Origin: Candidatus Rifleibacteriota bacterium
GTDB taxonomy: Bacteria; Muiribacteriota; Ozemobacteria; Ozemobacterales; Ozemobacteraceae
Direction of reading: 5' to 3'
Length of the DNA stretch: 64,000 nt
NCBI GenBank assembly: GCA_015233155.1
Contig: JADFYG010000020.1
Coordinates: 1 to 64,000 of the forward strand
Shown: positions 9,049-18,203 of the stretch, piece by piece
Layout of the letters: the number at the start of each line of letters is the position of its first letter
How positions within the stretch are numbered: the stretch's first letter is position 1
Program-made: the position numbers and the translations under genes
The notes under the pieces: generated by a model
Databases searched by the model: none
Told to the model about the DNA's origin: nothing
The model's input: only the letters and a program-made list of their open reading frames with translations

Positions 9049-9647
9049 AGCTCTATTTCAGGATACAGCTTTTTCATGCATTCTCCGCACAGGCTGTGGG
9101 TGAATTCAGCTTCGGAGTGGTCACGGATATAAACCTCAACCTGCTCCCAAAACCCTTTGTCATTTCGTATCTTTTTGCAGGAACAGCATATCGGAAGCAG
9201 TCCGCTCAGGGTTTTGACTTTTTCGAGAGCAGTTCGGAGCTCCTTGGTAAGTTGCGCTTTTTCCTTGTCTGTTTTGGATTTGTAAAGTGCCATCTCTACG
9301 GCAATCTGTAGCTCTTTTGGGTTGACCGGCTTCAGCAGATATCCATACGGGCCTGTCATTTTTGCACGAGTAATCGTGCTTTCCTCAGAATGCGCCGTAA
9401 TAAATATTGATGGGATATCAAACTGTCTGCTTATGCGATCTGCAGTCTCTATACCATCAATATCGCCAAGAAGATTTATGTCCATTAATACGAGATCAGG
9501 GGGAGCTGCCGGGATACCTTCAAGAGCTTCCTCGCCTGAGGGATATATCGCGGTGATGGAATATCCCATTTGCAAAAGGTTCTCTTTCATCTGTAAGGCA
9601 AGTATAGCCTCATCTTCGACTATGAGTATTTTTTTGATTTGGTCCAA
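9045..9647 (-). CDS. Response regulator with C-terminal CxxC tail
   Basis: A 200-residue protein. Receiver domain residues 6-120 have the acidic pair in EDEA, the phospho-acceptor Asp in LMDINLLGDID, and the switch Thr and Lys. A short coiled coil follows (residues 125-150). The C-terminal tail has CCSCKKIR and, 30 residues later, CGECMKKLYP. This paired CxxC tail, which may bind zinc, is seen in other response regulators with no DNA-binding domain. The output is unknown; it may be protein contact. TTG at 9647 is chosen as start because AGAGGAAA lies seven bases before it. The stop of the upstream kinase lies inside that region, so the genes are translationally linked. Confidence 0.88.
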   Translation of the reverse strand: MDQIKKILIVEDEAILALQMKENLLQMGYSITAIYPSGEEALEGIPAAPPDLVLMDINLLGDIDGIETADRISRQFDIPSIFITAHSEESTITRAKMTGPYGYLLKPVNPKELQIAVEMALYKSKTDKEKAQLTKELRTALEKVKTLSGLLPICCSCKKIRNDKGFWEQVEVYIRDHSEAEFTHSLCGECMKKLYPEIEL

Positions 9648-9649
9648 AA

Positions 9650-11446
9650 CTATTTCCTCTTGTTTTTAAACGTTATGATAACTTCCGTGCCTTGATCGGA
9701 ATTAATCCGGAGAGTGCCTCTGAGTTGTTTTGTCAGAACAGTGACAAGTTGAAGTCCCAGAGTGCTTGTTTCATTATTATCAAAACCTTCCGGCAGGCCG
9801 ACACCATTGTCTTTTATGATCAATGTATAGGTGTCGTCACTTCTTGAAAAATTGATGCTTAAAACTCCGGTTCTATTGCCGACAAAAGCGTATTTGAACA
9901 CGTTTGAGAGAAGCTCGTTGATTATCAGACCGCATGGTATGGCGGATTCCAGATCAAGTTCAATGTTCTCGATGTTGATTTTCGTGGTTACTGACCTCGT
10001 ATCTACACGATAAACGCTGATAATATCCGAAACTATTGATCTGATGTAGTCTTCAAAATTAATGGATGATAAATCCTTCGTCTGATACAGCTTTTCATGT
10101 ACAAGAATCATGGACTTGACTCTCTGTTGGCTTTCTTCAAAGAGGTTCCTCAACGTGGTATCATTTATTCTCTTTGCCTGCATGGCGAGAAGACCTGACA
10201 CCACGGCCATGTTGTTTTTAACCCGGTGATGGATTTCTCTTAGAAGTGTTTCTTTTTCTCTCAGAGATTGAGTAATCTGCTGTTCGACCATTTTTCGCTC
10301 CGTGACGTCGCGGGCGATGGCATAAGTAATCCCTTTTTCAGGCACGGGATTCGATGTCCATGAAAGCCATCTATAGGAGCCGTCTTTATGGCGGTATCTA
10401 TTTTCGAAATCAAATACAGTAATCCCCTGGGCAAGTTTCTGATTTACTACGGCCAGCGTGCTCTCTACATCATCCGGATGAACAAAACTCATAAAAGGCT
10501 GACTCAATAATTCTCCTTTGGTATATCCAAAAGTTTTTTCCCAGGCAGGATTTATTTTCTTGAAACAACCATGAATATCCGCGATGCAAATCAGGTCAGC
10601 AGACAAAATGAATATTTTTTCCAGTTCTTCTTCGGCTTGTTTGCGGTCAGTAAAGTCGCGTGCCGTGGCATAAGTAATTCCTTCGTCCTTATTGAAAATT
10701 GCGCGCCACGATAACCACCTGAAGGAACCATCCTTACATATGTAGCGATTTTCAAAATTCAGCGAAAATCCTTTCTGCATCTGCCTTGCCATTTCGTCCA
10801 GCGTAGACTGTTTGTCACCGGGATGAACGAAGTCTATAAACGGCTTTGCCACAAGCTCACTTTCGGAATAGCCAAGAATCTCAGTGCAGGCGGGATTTGT
10901 CTTCATAAATGCCCCGTTTGGATCGGCGATTACCATAAGATCGGCAGAGGTTCGGAAGAATTTATAAAATTGCTCTCTTTCAGCTTCCATCTTTTTACGA
11001 TCGCTGATATCCATAATGTTGCCGAAAACCCTGATGACCGTATCAGCGCGCTTTTCAGCCCGTCCCACAGTGCGGATCCATCGTTTCCGACCTTTTTCGG
11101 TTGTAAAAGGCAATTCAAGGTCATACGGTTCGCCATATGAAACAGCACGTTCAAAGGCTTTCGTTAACAGCATCCTATGCGGTTCATCGAAATAGGCGAT
11201 TACCTGATCTACATTATTTGGATTGAAATCAGGCGGCACTTCATAAATATTATAAACTTCTTTTGTCCAGAAAATGGTCTTCCGTTCTAAATCGTATTCC
11301 CAGCCACCAACCCTTGTAATATGCTGGGTCTCATTCAGAAGCGCCACGGTTTTCAGCAACGTCTGATTTAAGGCCTGTAACTCTGCTATGCGTTCCAGGT
11401 CCGTCAGCGCCACCCTGTTCTGATTCTCTTCATTATGAGGTTTCAT
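9650..11446 (-). CDS. Multi-PAS HisKA_2-type sensor histidine kinase
   Basis: A soluble 598-residue kinase with no membrane segment. It has three PAS domains (residues about 40-150, 160-270 and 280-390); the second and third are close copies, each with an FxNRYxxKDGSxRWLSW motif and followed by GITYAxARD. Then comes a HisKA_2 box, REIHHRVKNNM, near residue 410 with the phospho-acceptor His, and HATPase with INELLSNVFKYAF and KDNGVGLPEG. HisKA_2 kinases usually phosphorylate stand-alone response regulators, and such a regulator gene is immediately downstream. It heads the operon and is divergent from the nitroreductase gene. Confidence 0.9.
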   Translation of the reverse strand: MKPHNEENQNRVALTDLERIAELQALNQTLLKTVALLNETQHITRVGGWEYDLERKTIFWTKEVYNIYEVPPDFNPNNVDQVIAYFDEPHRMLLTKAFERAVSYGEPYDLELPFTTEKGRKRWIRTVGRAEKRADTVIRVFGNIMDISDRKKMEAEREQFYKFFRTSADLMVIADPNGAFMKTNPACTEILGYSESELVAKPFIDFVHPGDKQSTLDEMARQMQKGFSLNFENRYICKDGSFRWLSWRAIFNKDEGITYATARDFTDRKQAEEELEKIFILSADLICIADIHGCFKKINPAWEKTFGYTKGELLSQPFMSFVHPDDVESTLAVVNQKLAQGITVFDFENRYRHKDGSYRWLSWTSNPVPEKGITYAIARDVTERKMVEQQITQSLREKETLLREIHHRVKNNMAVVSGLLAMQAKRINDTTLRNLFEESQQRVKSMILVHEKLYQTKDLSSINFEDYIRSIVSDIISVYRVDTRSVTTKINIENIELDLESAIPCGLIINELLSNVFKYAFVGNRTGVLSINFSRSDDTYTLIIKDNGVGLPEGFDNNETSTLGLQLVTVLTKQLRGTLRINSDQGTEVIITFKNKRK

Positions 11447-11638
11447 ATTTTAGTATGAAAATATAATATCACCTGAAACGGAAACATTTCAATGATAGTT
11501 GTGAGCCTGGGGTGAAAGGGGTGGTAAACATCTGCGTGTTGTATTATACTTTTGTCACAGGGTTTATATTCAGAAATTACCCGGGATTATTTGAAGTTCA
11601 CGAGAGAATCAACACCATTTGCAATGAGGAGGCTCAAT

Positions 11639-12193
11639 ATGACCACAAAGTCTGAATCCGGATCCAGCTCTCATGCAGGCGATTCACGTCTTGCGGGTAT
11701 TCTCGGACGCCGATCTATCCGCTTATATACTGACCAATCCGTTTCGGAGTCGCTGGTGAATGACATTCTGCGGGCAGCTATGACGGCTCCATCAGCAGGG
11801 AATCAGCAACCATGGCATTTTATTGTAATCCGTGACCGTGCTGTCCTGGACGCAGTCCCTACATTTCATCCATATGCCGGCATGATCAGGAAAGCATCAG
11901 TAGCTATTCTGGTATGCGGTGATGAACGTCTTGAAAAATTCAAGGGGTATTGGGTGCAGGATTGTTCAACCGCCGCAGAAAATATTTTGCTTGCGATTCA
12001 CCTGCTGGGTCTTGGTGGGGTGTGGCTGGGCATCTATCCTGGGGCAGATAGAATCAAGGGCTGCGCAGAACTGTTCCATCTTCCAACCGGAGTTACACCC
12101 CTGTGCCTGATTCCCTTCGGTTATCCCGCTGAAGTTAAGGGTCCCGAGGACCGCTTCAGGACTGATCGCATCCATCAGAACGTGTGGGGATAA
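11639..12193 (+). CDS. Nitroreductase-family flavoprotein
   Basis: A 184-residue FMN-dependent nitroreductase. It has RRSIRLYTDQSV near residue 25, the FMN-contact segment APSAGNQQPWHF near residue 60, and a C-terminal GLGGVWLGIYP followed by FGYPAE. The family uses NAD(P)H to reduce nitro or quinone substrates; the substrate here is unknown. The start at 11639 has a strong GAGGAGG six bases upstream, although the open frame extends back to 11552. The gene stands alone on the plus strand, divergent from the kinase operon. Its last 38 bases overlap the 3' end of the hybrid kinase on the opposite strand. Confidence 0.92.
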   Translation: MTTKSESGSSSHAGDSRLAGILGRRSIRLYTDQSVSESLVNDILRAAMTAPSAGNQQPWHFIVIRDRAVLDAVPTFHPYAGMIRKASVAILVCGDERLEKFKGYWVQDCSTAAENILLAIHLLGLGGVWLGIYPGADRIKGCAELFHLPTGVTPLCLIPFGYPAEVKGPEDRFRTDRIHQNVWG

Positions 12194-15104
12194 CAAGTTT
12201 TTCAATGAGGAGTTTCAGTGTTGTCAGGGCTTTTTCAAAGGCGAATTTCGATATCATTTTCTCAATTTCAGCAAATTCCGGATTCTTAGAGAGTAGAGAT
12301 CCGTATTCGGTTTTTATCTTCTCCAACTGTTGAGCAGATTCGAAATCACGGTTTTTCAGATTGTCTTCGAGTTCTGAAAGCATCTCTAATGCTTCAGATA
12401 TTGCTCTCGAACCAGTTTTAGTTACAGTTTCAGTTTTTGGAATCGTCGTTGTTTGTTTCGCAAGACTCGTAAGTTGATCTTTAACGACATTTATCGACCC
12501 GCAGACTGCGTTCAATGAGTTCTCAAGATTTTCCAGCGATCCGGAAATTGCAGTGATGTTGCTTTCGGAGGCCATCTTTTCGATAACGGCGGCAGTATCT
12601 AAAATCTCGTTCATTCCAAGATTGCCCGCAGCTCCTTTCAATGTGTGCGCCAGAAATCGCGCGTTTTCGCAATCCATTTTATTGAAAGCCGCTTTGAGAT
12701 CCTGGATCATTTTGGGCTTCGATTCAATAAATCTCAGCAGAAGAGTTGAATAGCTTGCGGCATTTCCGGCCAGTCGCGCCAAACCTTTTACAGTGTCGAT
12801 TCCAGGAATCGCTGGAACATTGGATAAGTTGCAAAGGGGCTTTGTTTTGGCTTTGTCGCTATCACCCGGAATCATTTTCAGATATTTCTGAAGATTTTTT
12901 TTCAATGCATCCGGGGCGATCGGCTTTGATATATGACCATTCATCCCGGCTTCAAGTGCTCTGCTACGATCCTCGGAAAAAGCATTCGCCGTCATGGCAA
13001 GAATCGGCAGGTTCGTGAATCCACAATCCTTTCTGATCAGTCTTGTGGCTTCATATCCATCCATTTCAGGCATTTGAATATCCATCAAGACGAGGTCAAA
13101 AGGTTGCGATCTTTTTTCCATAACCATGGTGACGGCCTCGCGACCGCTGGTCGCGACAGCCACGACTATTCCCCAGCTTTCCAGTAATTCTCTTGCAATC
13201 TGCTGGTTGAAATCATTGTCTTCCGCCAATAAGACATGGCAACCATGAAAATGCCCATCAGAACCATAATTTGATATTTCTCCAGTATATGAAACTCTCT
13301 CCCGCGGAGCAAAAATAGAGAGAATGGAATCATATAGCGACGAAACCGTAAATGGTTTGAAAAGAATATTGCTGACCCCTAATTCGCTCAGTCGGACCCT
13401 TGCCTCAGTGGAGATAGTAGCTGAAATCATAATAATTGCTGGAATTTCTTCAGGAATAAAACTGTTTTTTATTTCCTCAATGAACCGAAATTCCTCTGCC
13501 GATGGCGTCTTATTTTCCATTAAAACTAATTTGAATGGATCTATACGTAAGCTTTCCCTGATAATTGAGAATGTGTCATGTGGTGTAGAAGAAATCGACA
13601 ATCGAAATGGAAATCTTTTCAATGTTCTGGATAGAGCCTGTTGCATTGCGACATTGGTATCAAAAAGCAGGACGCGAAGTCCGTCGAGTACCGCTGGAAT
13701 GACTTTTTCCGGCACATTTTCATTTGAACTTATCGACAGCCATACATAAAAGAGGAATGTGCTGCCGCCGCCTAATTTGCTTTCTACCGCAATATCTCCA
13801 CCCATCATTTCTACGAGTCGTCTGCATATGCTCAAACCCAAACCGGTTCCACCGAACTTTCTACTCGTGGAGCCATCAGCCTGCGTAAACGGCTGGAATA
13901 ATCTGTTCACTTGTTCCTGACTCATTCCAATGCCCGTATCTCTCAGGAAAAATGCAATCTTCACTTTATCGAAGCTCTTCTCCACCAGATCTATTTTAAG
14001 AAGTATTTCGCCCTTTTCGGTAAATTTCATGGCGTTCGAAGTCAGATTGGTGAGTATTTGCTCAATTCGCAATGGATCACCATTCAAAATTTGAGGAATA
14101 TCAGGGGAAATATCGAGAAGAAACTCCAACCCACGATCATTAACCTTGGAACTGACTATTGAAACGACGTTATTAATAATATTATCCAGATTGAAATCGA
14201 TTTTCTCGAGTTCAAATTTCCCGGCCTCTATTTTCGAAAAATCCAGGATTGAATTGACAATTCCGATCAGAGACTTCCCGGCAATCTGAATTTTATTGAC
14301 AAAATCATACTGCTTCTGCTCTAAACCGGCTTGTATCGCGAGATTCGCAAATCCGATGATGGCATTCAGAGGTGTTCTTATTTCATGACTCATATTAGCC
14401 ACGAATTCACCCTTCACCCTGTTAGCCACTTCGGCTGCGTCCTTGGCGAGCTGTAGCTCCTTCTCGGCAGTCTTGCGGGAAGTGATATCGTGAATCGTCT
14501 CGATTGCTCCGATGATATTGCCATTCACATCACGAAGTGCCGATGCACGACAAAGAAGATGGGTGCCACGGCCCCATAAAGGTAGATAAGTTTCGCCAAT
14601 CAGCACGTCGTCTTCAAAATGCAGATTGCTGTAATTAATCTCAAACTCTTTGTTTGGATCGAGAACCATATCTATGAGCAGAGATCTTTCCTGTCCATAG
14701 AAAGCAGCAGAATATGCAGCGTTTCCCTTGCCGAGCATATCTTCAGCTTTTACCTGGCTCAGCTTCTCGATTGCCTTGTTCCAGATGATGACCTTTCCGG
14801 TACTGTTGATAACGAAAATCGCGTCGGGCATAAAATCGACGATATCCGCAAGCCCGGCCAAATAGCGCATATTCCCCTGCAATTTTTTGCAATTTTCCGA
14901 TCCATCATCCTCTATTGTGAGCGTTTGCGACATATGGCCTTCCGCCATCACACGAACGGAATTCCTTGCCTCAACCAAATCGGCCGAAAGTGCTGAAATC
15001 CTTTGTTTCAGATCATCGCTGACATCCAGTTGTGGCTCAGTCGATGAGCCTTTATACCAGATATTTTCGAAAGCTTCCAATAGTCTGCGGACTTCATCAC
15101 TCAT
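12156..15104 (-). CDS. BarA-like hybrid histidine kinase (PAS-HisKA-HATPase-REC-REC-HPt)
   Basis: A 982-residue cytoplasmic hybrid kinase. Order: a PAS domain (residues about 85-215), HisKA with MSHEIRTPLNAIIGF near residue 240, and HATPase with DTGIGMSQE and GGTGLGLSI. A degenerate receiver comes next (residues about 475-600), with Asn-Lys where the phospho-Asp region should be. Then a normal receiver (LLAEDN, LMDIQMPEMDGYEA) and an HPt domain with AHTLKGAAGNLGM near residue 825. A coiled region ends the protein. It can run a full His-Asp-His relay in one chain. It is the last gene of the chemosensory operon; its ATG has GGGG at good spacing, just after the STAS gene. It may feed or drain phosphate from the neighbouring phosphorelay. 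Confidence 0.92.
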   Translation of the reverse strand: MSDEVRRLLEAFENIWYKGSSTEPQLDVSDDLKQRISALSADLVEARNSVRVMAEGHMSQTLTIEDDGSENCKKLQGNMRYLAGLADIVDFMPDAIFVINSTGKVIIWNKAIEKLSQVKAEDMLGKGNAAYSAAFYGQERSLLIDMVLDPNKEFEINYSNLHFEDDVLIGETYLPLWGRGTHLLCRASALRDVNGNIIGAIETIHDITSRKTAEKELQLAKDAAEVANRVKGEFVANMSHEIRTPLNAIIGFANLAIQAGLEQKQYDFVNKIQIAGKSLIGIVNSILDFSKIEAGKFELEKIDFNLDNIINNVVSIVSSKVNDRGLEFLLDISPDIPQILNGDPLRIEQILTNLTSNAMKFTEKGEILLKIDLVEKSFDKVKIAFFLRDTGIGMSQEQVNRLFQPFTQADGSTSRKFGGTGLGLSICRRLVEMMGGDIAVESKLGGGSTFLFYVWLSISSNENVPEKVIPAVLDGLRVLLFDTNVAMQQALSRTLKRFPFRLSISSTPHDTFSIIRESLRIDPFKLVLMENKTPSAEEFRFIEEIKNSFIPEEIPAIIMISATISTEARVRLSELGVSNILFKPFTVSSLYDSILSIFAPRERVSYTGEISNYGSDGHFHGCHVLLAEDNDFNQQIARELLESWGIVVAVATSGREAVTMVMEKRSQPFDLVLMDIQMPEMDGYEATRLIRKDCGFTNLPILAMTANAFSEDRSRALEAGMNGHISKPIAPDALKKNLQKYLKMIPGDSDKAKTKPLCNLSNVPAIPGIDTVKGLARLAGNAASYSTLLLRFIESKPKMIQDLKAAFNKMDCENARFLAHTLKGAAGNLGMNEILDTAAVIEKMASESNITAISGSLENLENSLNAVCGSINVVKDQLTSLAKQTTTIPKTETVTKTGSRAISEALEMLSELEDNLKNRDFESAQQLEKIKTEYGSLLSKNPEFAEIEKMISKFAFEKALTTLKLLIEKLVIPTRSDGCDQS

Positions 15105-15120
15105 GATTTTCCCCTTAGAC

Positions 15121-15453
15121 CTACTTTTCGAGCAAGGCTTCTTTCAGAGTGGCAACAATCTTGAAAAATTTATTGAATCCAACCATGGTAAAAACCTTTT
15201 TAGTGATTTCATTACAGCCGGACAAGATGAATTTCCCCTTTTTCTCCTGGAGAATCCGACAATATTTTGCCATTATTGTAACTCCCGAGCTGTCAATCAG
15301 TCTTACCCCGGCGAAGTCAATAATTATATTAATATCACCCGAATCTATAGTTGCCTGGATCAAATTGCCGAACTCCTGAGCATTTGATGATAAAATTTCT
15401 TCCTGTATCGCAAGAATGATAAAACCTTCTTGCTTCGAAGTCTGGTATTTCAC
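15121..15453 (-). CDS. STAS-domain anti-sigma factor antagonist-like protein
   Basis: A 110-residue single STAS domain of the SpoIIAA/RsbV type. The serine phosphorylation motif reads LIDSSGVTIM near residue 60, and the C-terminal half has KFILSGCNE. In partner switching, the phosphorylated serine is cleared by a PP2C-type phosphatase so the STAS protein can bind an anti-sigma kinase or another target. Just such a phosphatase is encoded upstream. The GTG at 15453 is chosen because GGGGAGG lies six bases before it; the frame is open back to 15483. No serine kinase of the RsbW type is present in the window. Confidence 0.9.
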   Translation of the reverse strand: MKYQTSKQEGFIILAIQEEILSSNAQEFGNLIQATIDSGDINIIIDFAGVRLIDSSGVTIMAKYCRILQEKKGKFILSGCNEITKKVFTMVGFNKFFKIVATLKEALLEK

Positions 15454-15603
15454 CGGCACCCTCCCCAAATAATTGAGAATCAAGAACGACGAAAACGACT
15501 AACCATACCAAATTATTTTCCTATCGTCCATCAAACAAATTCAAGAGAAATTGCTCGGACATGCCATTAAGCAATGAAAAAATCTGGCTCATAGGATGGA
15601 CTC

Positions 15604-17817
15604 TCAAGGAAAGTATAATTTTAATATCGAATAATCGTCCCCCAGGTTTTTTGCGTGGGAATATGCAAGAAGATGGTGATATAAATTCTCGACTTCCAGA
15701 TGATCAGGGCTGGACGATTTCAAAAGATAATCTTTCAACCCCGAAATATCCCAAAATTCACCATCCGGGTTTCTGACCTCGTATACGCCATCAGAGAAAA
15801 TATATAAAGATGAACCCGGCTCAATAAGGTGTGTTTTCATTTCATAAGGAACTCCTGGAAATGCTCCGATGAGAGTGTTTTCACAACTCATTTCAATAGG
15901 CGGCGTTTTATCAGACGGAAACAGAAGTGCTGGAGGATGGCCGGCAGACGCGTAAGACAGGATTCGAGTTTCCTTGTCATAAACTCCATACCAAATGGTA
16001 AAACTCAAATTGTTGTGCTTTTCCATTTGAAATGTTTCGTTCAGGTGATAGCAAACCTGGTCGGGGCGAGCAAAATCAGTGTCAGGTAATGTCTGAGACG
16101 TCAGCACATTGTAAGCGGTTACTGAAAGCAACGCCGATTTTATTCCATGCCCTGATACGTCAAGGAGATACATTGCCAAAAGATTTGGCTTTATCCAGTG
16201 GTAACCTAAAGTGTCACCACCTAATTGCGTGGAAGGAATGAAACGCCATTCCGCGCGGATGGGACCCTCCCTTACCGGCTTGGGGAGAAGCGAAACGATG
16301 TATTTTATTGCGTAGGAGAGTTCCTCTGCCAGCTCTCGTCTGCTTTTTATCAAAACCGAAAATGCATCATTTCTTTCACGAAGATTGATATATCCTTTGG
16401 AATGGTATCGAATACGGGCAATAAGTTCGATTTTATCCGGAAGTTTTTCAAGATAATCATTGGCTCCTTCCACGAAGGCCTCGGCTTTGGTAACGGCCTC
16501 CTTGCGACTTGATAAAACAATAAGTGGTACATTCGTAAGGCTGGGATGGTTTCGAAAAAAAAGAACCATCTGCAAACCGTCAACATCAGGCATTACCAGA
16601 TCCTGGAGGATAACCGTCGGTTCAATTTCCAAAGCCTTCTGAAAAGCCAGCCATGGATTCTGGGCTGAATAAAAAACGATATCTTCTTCCCCTGCCAGCA
16701 TCTGGCGGACCGTTTCACCGACCAAAACCTCATCATCGATTAAAAGAACCTTTATGCTATAGTTTCCAAGCATTTTCGAGGTCTGCTCATCCAGCTCCTG
16801 ATCCGGACTTTTTGCCATGATCTTCTTTTGGTGTGGACGGTCAGCGTTCTCTACCGGGGAAGGCACCGCATCGGGGATAACCGCTGCTCCAAAAGCTTCG
16901 TGTGCTGTAGCAGGTTCATCAGAGAAAATAAGGTCGGAAACATCCGTCTTTCCATCTTCGAGGGCTTGGGTAAGCCTATTGATCAACGATTCCTGCTGTG
17001 TCAGCCAAAGTCCAATCTCTGCAGGATTGATTTCAGCCAGCCGGGAAAAAAAAACAGCGCCTTTTTGCAGCGCTAAAATCAGTTTTGGAGACAGTTTGGC
17101 CGTTCCGGACTGGACGGATAGAAAAACATTTTCCATGGCGTTCGCGATAGAAGCAGGCGCATGAAGTCCAACGATGCGGGTTGAACCTTTGAGAGAATGG
17201 GCCGCTCTTGTAATTGGCTCTAAATTTTCCAGAGTGGGGTTGGTGCCCATGGTTTCCAGTCCGGAATTAAGAATTTGAGAGTGATTTTTGACTCCCGTTC
17301 GGAACATATCAAAAAGTTTTGATCCAGGTTTAATTCCAATCGCTCCCGGTTTCTTATCAGTCTTTGAAACAGGTTGATTCAGCGCTCTTTTCGGGATTGG
17401 CTTGACTGGAAGCGGCTTTTCAATGAAGAAACGCTTTATCCTGGATAATTCGTCTTTCTTCTCGTCCAGGAAACTCGCAAAAGAAGATTCTTCTAATTGA
17501 GAAAAAAGTTCCATGAAATTATTGAATTGTTCCAAAGATGGTCGATAAAGATTTCTAAAGTCTGAAGAGGCTGGAAAAGCTGTCTGGAGTTCTTTGGCCA
17601 ACGAGACTATGGCTTCGAACCCACATATTTTTGCCGCTCCCCGAATTCTGGAAACCGCTTTTTGGATGACACTAAATTCCGCCTCTGAAAAATCCGATTC
17701 TGAAACGTTTAATGCGCCTTCAATCAGGGACAGATGACTTTTTACTTCATTTTTCAGCAATTTTAGAATTGAAAGAAACTTAGGCTGAGTTGAACACTCA
17801 ATATTCATATTCAACAT
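15604..17817 (-). CDS. Hpt-Hpt-REC-SpoIIE-type protein phosphatase
   Basis: A 737-residue fusion. An N-terminal Hpt-like domain (residues 10-120) has lost its histidine: Ser56 is at that place in SRIRGAAKICGF. A second Hpt keeps the histidine (His207, AAHSLKGS). A receiver follows with phospho-acceptor Asp406 in LQDLVMPD. The C-terminal domain (about 500-737) is an RsbU/SpoIIE PP2C-type phosphatase with GGDTLG, LDVSGHGIKSAL and SAGHPPALL. The likely job is to dephosphorylate the STAS protein encoded next, under phosphorelay control. The start overlaps the stop of the receiver gene by seven bases. A 150-base gap separates it from the STAS gene. Confidence 0.92.
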   Translation of the reverse strand: MLNMNIECSTQPKFLSILKLLKNEVKSHLSLIEGALNVSESDFSEAEFSVIQKAVSRIRGAAKICGFEAIVSLAKELQTAFPASSDFRNLYRPSLEQFNNFMELFSQLEESSFASFLDEKKDELSRIKRFFIEKPLPVKPIPKRALNQPVSKTDKKPGAIGIKPGSKLFDMFRTGVKNHSQILNSGLETMGTNPTLENLEPITRAAHSLKGSTRIVGLHAPASIANAMENVFLSVQSGTAKLSPKLILALQKGAVFFSRLAEINPAEIGLWLTQQESLINRLTQALEDGKTDVSDLIFSDEPATAHEAFGAAVIPDAVPSPVENADRPHQKKIMAKSPDQELDEQTSKMLGNYSIKVLLIDDEVLVGETVRQMLAGEEDIVFYSAQNPWLAFQKALEIEPTVILQDLVMPDVDGLQMVLFFRNHPSLTNVPLIVLSSRKEAVTKAEAFVEGANDYLEKLPDKIELIARIRYHSKGYINLRERNDAFSVLIKSRRELAEELSYAIKYIVSLLPKPVREGPIRAEWRFIPSTQLGGDTLGYHWIKPNLLAMYLLDVSGHGIKSALLSVTAYNVLTSQTLPDTDFARPDQVCYHLNETFQMEKHNNLSFTIWYGVYDKETRILSYASAGHPPALLFPSDKTPPIEMSCENTLIGAFPGVPYEMKTHLIEPGSSLYIFSDGVYEVRNPDGEFWDISGLKDYLLKSSSPDHLEVENLYHHLLAYSHAKNLGDDYSILKLYFP

Positions 17818-18182
17818 TTTGCTGCAACTCGCTGAACCGCGGCAATGATGCTTTCCTGGATATTTTCATCTTTGGCCAGACATTCGGCGGCTTCAGCGTC
17901 GATCGCTTCGAATGCCACCTCGCTTCCGGACAAAAATATAAAGGAAGTTCCCGGCTTCCCCGCACGAATCCGCTTCATCAGCTCCAAGCCGCCCATTACC
18001 GGCATATTCAAATCCGAAATTACCAGATCAAATTCGGAATTCTGAGTAAACTTTTCCAGGGCCTCTTTCCCATTTTCCGCACAATCAACGGAAAAATTCT
18101 CGGATTCGAGAACCATGGCCAACACGTCGCGGATAAATGCATCGTCATCGACGATGAGAATTCTGGAAATGTTTCCCGCCAT
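17811..18182 (-). CDS. Single-domain response regulator (CheY-like)
   Basis: A 123-residue receiver. The acidic pocket is VDDDA, the phospho-acceptor Asp is in LVISDLNMPVMGG near residue 54, the switch Ser is in FIFLSGSE, and Lys is in CLAKDEN. The Lys is not followed by the usual Pro, so the final loop is unusual. It sits between cheA and the Hpt-phosphatase gene, so a shuttle of phosphate from CheA to the Hpt domain is a reasonable inference. The ATG has AAAGGAG nine bases upstream. Confidence 0.9.
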   Translation of the reverse strand: MAGNISRILIVDDDAFIRDVLAMVLESENFSVDCAENGKEALEKFTQNSEFDLVISDLNMPVMGGLELMKRIRAGKPGTSFIFLSGSEVAFEAIDAEAAECLAKDENIQESIIAAVQRVAAKC

Positions 18183-18203
18183 GTTTATGTATCTCCTTTT
18201 GGT

